Shown here piece after piece: positions 59,990 to 64,000 of a DNA stretch of 64,000 bases. The notes beneath the pieces were generated by a model. The model had not been told where the DNA came from. It saw nothing but the letters and a program-made list of their open reading frames with translations, and searched no databases. The DNA lies in contig NZ_BAABIS010000001.1 in assembly GCF_039542905.1 (NCBI RefSeq), positions 62,001-126,000 on the forward strand, read 5' to 3'. The stretch comes from Kitasatospora terrestris. GTDB lineage: Bacteria > Actinomycetota > Actinomycetes > Streptomycetales > Streptomycetaceae. Numbering within the stretch: the stretch's first letter is position 1; each line of letters starts with the position of its first letter. Both the position numbers and the translations under genes were made by a program.

Positions 59990-60012
59990 GTGCCGGTCGT
60001 GGTGACCGGCAC
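59990..60012. promoter_or_regulatory. Inverted repeat in the divergent control region
   Basis: GTGCCGGTC at 59990-59998 and GACCGGCAC at 60004-60012 are perfectly inverted around a 5-nt spacer. They lie in the 217-bp gap between the divergent anmK and GHL10 genes, a likely operator position for a dimeric regulator controlling both. Confidence 0.5.
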
Positions 60013-60180
60013 CCCTGGCAAGGCCTCGAAGTTGCCTGACAGTGGAATCCGGCCGCGGGGATCGCGAACTCCTTGACGGACGGTGCGCCGCACCCGGCAC
60101 AGTGGGCGCGCCCCGCCGGGACCTCGCCCGCAGCACCAGCGGTCGGTCCCGCGCCCTCTGCGCACTCTCCGGGAGCCGCC

Positions 60181-61794
60181 ATGTCGCCGTCCCCCTCGTC
60201 CGTCCCCGCTCATCGCCCGTCGACCCCGTCACGGCGGTCGGTGCTCTCCGCCCTCGCCGTCGTCGCCACCGGCAGTTGCGGCGGGCTGCTGGCCACCGGC
60301 CGCGGATTCGCGGCGGACGGCCGACCGCCCGCCGGGAAGGCGCAGTTGCGCGGCGTGTGGATCGCCTCCGTCGTCAACATCGACTGGCCGTCCGCGCCCG
60401 GGCTGACGCCGGAGCGCCTGCGGACCGACTTCCTCGGCCAGCTGGACCGGGCCGTCGCGCGGGGCCTGAACGCCGTCTTCGTGCAGATCCGCCCCACGGC
60501 GGACGCCTTCTGGCCGTCCCCCTACGAGCCGTGGTCGCAGTGGATCACCGGAGTCCAGGGCCGGGATCCGGGCTGGGATCCGCTCGACTTCATGGTGCGC
60601 TCGGCCCACGAGCGCGGACTGGCCTTCCACGCCTGGTTCAACCCCTACCGCGTCTCCATGCAGCCGGACGTCACCGCCCTGGTCCCCGACCACCCCGCCC
60701 GCACCCACCCGGAGTGGACCGTCTCCTACGGCGGCAAGCTCTACTACAACCCCGGCGTGCCGGCCGCCCGCCGCTTCGCCCAGCAGGCCATGCTGGACGC
60801 GGTGCGCCGCTACGACGTCGACGGGGTCCACTTCGACGACTACTTCTACCCCTACCCGGTCAGCGGCCGGGACTTCCCCGACGACGACGCGTTCGCCGCC
60901 TACGGCCAGGGGTGGACCGACCGCAACGCCTGGCGCCGCCACAACGTCGACCTGATGGTCAGCGAGATGCAGCAGCTGGTCCGCGAAGCGCGACCGGACG
61001 CCTGCTTCGGCATCAGCCCGTTCGGCGTGTGGCGCAACGACACCAGCGATCCGGCCGGATCCGCCACCAAGGCCTTCCAGTCCTACGACGGCCTGCACGC
61101 CGACACCCGCGGCTGGATCGCCAAGGGCTGGCTCGACTACATCGCCCCGCAGCTGTACTGGCACATCGGACTGGCCGTCGCCGACTACGCCGAACTGGCC
61201 CCCTGGTGGGCCGCGCAGACCGCCGGGACCGACACCCTCCTGTGGATCGGCCAAGCCGCCTACAAGGTCGCCGACCCGGCCCAGCCCGCCCCCTGGCAGG
61301 ACCCGGCCGAACTCTCCCGCCACCTCGATCTCAACGCCACCCTCCCCCAGGTGAGCGGCGACATCCTCTTCAGCGCCAAGGACACCTGGGCCGACCGGAT
61401 CGGCGCCGTCAGCCGCCTGCAGGCCGACCACTGGCAGCGGCCCGCGCTCGTCCCGGTCCTGCCGCGCCTCGCCGACGGCACGCCGCCCCGCAGGCCCGCC
61501 GTGCACGCCCGGCGCCACGGCACGGACGGCCTGGACATCGACAGTCCCGGCAGTCCCGCCGGCCGGCCCGCGCCGTTCCGCTACGCGGTCTACCGCTACG
61601 ACACCGCACCGGGGCACGACCCCGTGCTCGACGCCGCCCACCTGGTGGCCGTCGTCCCGGCCGCCACCGGGCGGTTCGACGACCCGGACGGTCCGCGCGA
61701 CGCCTGGTACGTGGTCACCGCCGTCGACCGGGTCGGACGGGAGAGCAGGCCGAGCACCGCCGTCCGCACCCGCGCCCCGCGCAGCGGCGGGTAG
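60181..61794 (+). CDS. Secreted GHL10-type glycoside hydrolase (DUF187)
   Basis: ATG 60181 has GGGAG 5 nt upstream; 537 residues. A Tat-type signal ([20 protein letters not shown]) targets it for export. The GHL10 barrel is marked by [66 protein letters not shown] and [12 protein letters not shown]. The C-terminal 130 residues form a fibronectin-like domain ([10 protein letters not shown]). GHL10 relatives such as DigH cut denuded peptidoglycan glycans. The Asp pair in HFDDYFYP is at the usual catalytic position. Confidence 0.9.
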   Translation: MSPSPSSVPAHRPSTPSRRSVLSALAVVATGSCGGLLATGRGFAADGRPPAGKAQLRGVWIASVVNIDWPSAPGLTPERLRTDFLGQLDRAVARGLNAVFVQIRPTADAFWPSPYEPWSQWITGVQGRDPGWDPLDFMVRSAHERGLAFHAWFNPYRVSMQPDVTALVPDHPARTHPEWTVSYGGKLYYNPGVPAARRFAQQAMLDAVRRYDVDGVHFDDYFYPYPVSGRDFPDDDAFAAYGQGWTDRNAWRRHNVDLMVSEMQQLVREARPDACFGISPFGVWRNDTSDPAGSATKAFQSYDGLHADTRGWIAKGWLDYIAPQLYWHIGLAVADYAELAPWWAAQTAGTDTLLWIGQAAYKVADPAQPAPWQDPAELSRHLDLNATLPQVSGDILFSAKDTWADRIGAVSRLQADHWQRPALVPVLPRLADGTPPRRPAVHARRHGTDGLDIDSPGSPAGRPAPFRYAVYRYDTAPGHDPVLDAAHLVAVVPAATGRFDDPDGPRDAWYVVTAVDRVGRESRPSTAVRTRAPRSGG

Positions 61795-61811
61795 CCCCCT
61801 GCGCCGCCCGG

Positions 61812-62831
61812 TCAGGCGACGTCCAGTCCCGCCACCGTGCGGTGCAGACGACGCGCACCGCCGGGCGGCGCGGCACCACCCGCGGTGAGCGCGGCCAGCG
61901 CCGCGGCACCGGCTGCGGCGTCCCGCACCGGCACCACGCCGACACCGCGGGCCCGCAGCACGGTGGTGACCCGGGCAGCGAGCAGGGTCGGAGCCGTGAG
62001 CAGGCCCCCCGCCAGGACCGCCGGCAGCGACGCGAAGTCCGGACCGGCCTCGACCGTCAGCGAATCGAACGTGCGCAGCAGACGGTGCGCGCCCTCGGCG
62101 ACGATCCGCTCGGCGACCGCGTCGCCGGTCCGAGCCGCGGCGTCCACCAGCGGTGCGAGACGGGCGAGATCGGCCGGCGGGGCGGCGTGCACCGCGGTGA
62201 CCATCCGCCGTGCCAGGGCGGTGCCCGTGCCCCCGGTGCCCCCGGACTCCAGGCCGAGCGCCTGCGGCACGAGGTCCACCAGGGCGGTCGTCGGACCTCG
62301 GCCGTCCAGAGCGGCGAGCGCCAGGACGACGGCCTGCCGCCCGAGCCACACCCCGGAGCCCTCGTCGCCCAGGAGCCAGCCGTAGCCGTCCCGCCGGGCG
62401 ACCTGCACACCGTCGCGGAAGAGAGCCGCCACCGCACCCGTCCCGGACAGCAGCAGCACCGCGTCCCGGCTGTCCGTGGCCCCGGCGACGGCAGCGGCCA
62501 GGTCGTCGCCGACGCCGGGCACACCGCTCAGGTCCGCTTCCCGCCAAGCCCGCTGGGCGAGCTCTTGATACGCGGCACCGTCGTCGCCTCCGGCTCCGGC
62601 GAATGCCAGGTGTCCGGCCGCGACCCGGCGCCGGTCGACGCTCCCCAGCGCTTCCTCCAACACCTGGCGCAGCGCCGCCCGGGGGTCGGCGCTGGAGCGC
62701 AGGTTGCCGCCGGGGCCGCGGGCACGGCCGTGGACCCGCCCGTCCAGGCCGACGACCACGCAGCGGGTTGCGGTCCCTCCTGCGTCCACGCCGATCACCA
62801 GCGGGACGCGGGGCTCCGGAGCGGTACTCAT
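61812..62831 (-). CDS. N-acetylglucosamine kinase-like protein (BadF/BadG ATPase family)
   Basis: The product is 339 residues. The phosphate-1 motif is LVIGVDAGGTATRCVVVG, the phosphate-2 motif AVLLLSGTGAVAALF, GYGWLLGDEGSGVWLGRQAV follows and the adenosine motif is LPAVLAGGLLTAP. This is the layout of eukaryote-type N-acetylglucosamine kinases within the ASKHA superfamily. It should phosphorylate GlcNAc (or MurNAc) at C6. It is convergent with the GHL10 gene, 17 bp away. Confidence 0.85.
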   Translation of the reverse strand: MSTAPEPRVPLVIGVDAGGTATRCVVVGLDGRVHGRARGPGGNLRSSADPRAALRQVLEEALGSVDRRRVAAGHLAFAGAGGDDGAAYQELAQRAWREADLSGVPGVGDDLAAAVAGATDSRDAVLLLSGTGAVAALFRDGVQVARRDGYGWLLGDEGSGVWLGRQAVVLALAALDGRGPTTALVDLVPQALGLESGGTGGTGTALARRMVTAVHAAPPADLARLAPLVDAAARTGDAVAERIVAEGAHRLLRTFDSLTVEAGPDFASLPAVLAGGLLTAPTLLAARVTTVLRARGVGVVPVRDAAAGAAALAALTAGGAAPPGGARRLHRTVAGLDVA

Positions 62832-62876
62832 CGGCGCGTTTCCTCTCCTTCGCGACGGCGGCTGTCTGCTGTGCTG

Positions 62877-64000
62877 TCAGTCCCAGGTCCGACCGCGCAC
62901 CCCCTTCGACGGCACCGGCTCGTCCACCTGCCCCTCCGTACCGGGTGCGACCCGGGACCGCAGCTGGGCGGCCGGCGCCGGACCGGAGGCCAGCCGGACC
63001 GCGATCCGGTCGGCGACCGGGCGGGGGCTGGATCCGGCGAAGTCGTTCAACAGGACGGCGAACGCGAGCTTGCGGCCCTCGGGCGAGGTCACGTATCCGG
63101 CGAGGGTGGTGACGCCGCTCATCGACCCGGTCTTCGCATGGACGTTGCCTGCCGCAGCGGTGCCCTGCATGCGGTTGGCCAGGGTCCCGCCCACCATCCG
63201 GTCCGGGTTGCCCGCGATCGGCAGGGCCTCGTACCAGGTGGCGAACCAGGGCTGTTTGCGGGCGTAGGAGAGCAGCGCAGTGTAGCGGTCGGCGGTGACC
63301 AGGTCGTAGCGCGACAGGCCGGAGCCGTCGGCCTGCCGGGCCGGGGTGACGTCGAGGCCGTTGCGGTGGAGGAAGTCGGAGATCCGGGCGAGACCGGCCC
63401 GCCAGCTGCCGTCACCGGCCCCGGTCCTTCCCATCTCCTTGACCAGGTGCTCCGCGATGCCGTTGTTGCTGAGCTTGAGGAACGGCACGAGCAGGTCCCC
63501 GAGCGGAGCCGACTCGTGGTGGGCGACCTGCCGGGCGCCGGCAGGGGCCGTGACCGCTCGCGGGTCGCGGCCGAGCACCCGTACACCGTGCCGGGCCAGG
63601 GCTGCCGCGAAGACGTGCGCGGTGACCTCGGCGGGGTCCTCGACGGTCACCCATTCGTCGTCGGGGCCGCTGCCGGCGGGCAGGCTGCCGGAGAGGACGA
63701 TCTCGCCGGTGCCGTGGCGGCGGGTGACATCGACGGTGAAGGGGCTGTCGCTCTGCCCGGTGGTGACGCTCCCGGAGACCGTCACGCCCGTGTCCGCCGG
63801 CGTGATCCGCACGGCGGCCGGCGTGCCGGGCTCGCCCGGCGTCAGGGTGACCTGCAGGGTGCCCATGTCGTAGTCCGTGTCGCTGGCCAGCGTGAGCGCC
63901 GAGATCTGCGGGCTGTAGTAGTACGGCTCGTCGTCCCAGGCCCAACCGCTGCCCAGCGGTACGTCGTCGTAGCGGGAGGCGTCGTAGGCCACGGCGCCGG
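62877..64000 (-). CDS. dacB: D-alanyl-D-alanine carboxypeptidase/endopeptidase, PBP4 (DacB) type, C-terminal part
   Basis: The reading frame enters the window at 64000 and ends at 62877, giving at least 374 residues. DacB features are YDDVPLGSGWAWDDEPYYYS, the S-x-N motif in FLKLSNNGIAEHLVKEMGR, GLSRYDLVTADRYTALLSYA and the K-T-G motif in NVHAKTGSMSGVTTLAGYV. The active-site S-x-x-K and the signal peptide lie beyond the window. PBP4-type enzymes trim or cut wall peptides. It is on the same strand as the kinase gene, 45 bp upstream of it. Confidence 0.93.
   Translation of the reverse strand, partial: GAVAYDASRYDDVPLGSGWAWDDEPYYYSPQISALTLASDTDYDMGTLQVTLTPGEPGTPAAVRITPADTGVTVSGSVTTGQSDSPFTVDVTRRHGTGEIVLSGSLPAGSGPDDEWVTVEDPAEVTAHVFAAALARHGVRVLGRDPRAVTAPAGARQVAHHESAPLGDLLVPFLKLSNNGIAEHLVKEMGRTGAGDGSWRAGLARISDFLHRNGLDVTPARQADGSGLSRYDLVTADRYTALLSYARKQPWFATWYEALPIAGNPDRMVGGTLANRMQGTAAAGNVHAKTGSMSGVTTLAGYVTSPEGRKLAFAVLLNDFAGSSPRPVADRIAVRLASGPAPAAQLRSRVAPGTEGQVDEPVPSKGVRGRTWD

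Noticed and set aside
56833-60213. A single reverse reading frame of more than 1,100 codons
   Set aside because: It joins the binding-protein gene with the antisense of the anmK gap by chance in GC-rich DNA. The lipoprotein signal with its own ribosome-binding site at 58479 marks the real start.

Overview
The window is high-GC DNA (GC-rich third codon positions, many GTG starts, GTGA/ATGA stop-start overlaps) from an actinomycete, most likely Streptomyces or Kitasatospora. Lineage markers are a complete cvnABCDE conservon, a WhiB domain, gvp genes, a 7Fe ferredoxin with a TTG start, DUF6193, DUF6131 and DUF6286 proteins, and several Streptomyces-type insertion sequences. No rRNA, tRNA or CRISPR array was seen.

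Layout. Roughly 0-30 kb and 36-43 kb look like accessory DNA: small hypotheticals, truncated genes and IS elements. An IS982-type element (about 3.24-4.23 kb) sits inside a TPR gene. An IS256-type element lies at about 12.6-14.0 kb. An ISL3-type element with a DUF4259 passenger gene (24.22-26.50 kb) is nested inside an IS630 transposase gene. Remnants of IS5, IS200/IS605 and possibly IS21 and IS701 elements are also present. Several genes survive only as fragments: replication-relaxation protein, SRAP, DUF6193, AI-2E transporter, and a multiply frameshifted gene at 29.2-30.0 kb.

Ordered blocks. At 7.0-10.9 kb, an Asp23/Gls24 envelope-stress-like operon (AmaP-like, DUF6286, two Asp23 proteins, a small membrane protein) is divergent from an ECF sigma factor gene that overlaps a gene encoding a Cys-rich N-terminus joined to an Asp23-like C-terminus. 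At 15.6-16.5 kb a STAS antagonist is paired with an RsbW-like ATPase. At 18.6-23.3 kb lies a full conservon: sensor-like ATPase, roadblock protein, DUF742, GTPase, and a CYP157-like P450 lacking the ExxR motif. At 30.0-31.9 kb is a short gas-vesicle cluster, gvpO-A-F-G. At 38.9-41.6 kb is an ABC ATPase with a YhgE/Pip membrane protein. At 43.0-46.3 kb a DedA-methyltransferase operon is divergent from a NarL-type two-component system, with a 20-bp perfect palindrome beside the kinase start.

The right end is the most coherent region. From 47.9 to 64 kb there is a WhiB-Nudix fusion gene, a C39-like protein that has apparently lost its catalytic Cys and His, a secreted transglycosylase-like/amidase protein, a five-gene oligopeptide ABC transporter, an AnmK-type kinase, a secreted GHL10-type glycoside hydrolase, an N-acetylglucosamine kinase-like protein and a D,D-carboxypeptidase (PBP4 type). 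Together these read as a locus for cutting peptidoglycan, importing muropeptides and phosphorylating the released amino sugars. The strongest candidates for novelty are the WhiB-Nudix fusion, the dead C39 protein in this recycling locus, the Cys-rich-Asp23 protein beside its sigma factor, the nested IS with cargo, and an 18-copy perfect 15-bp repeat in front of a SUKH-4 immunity gene.
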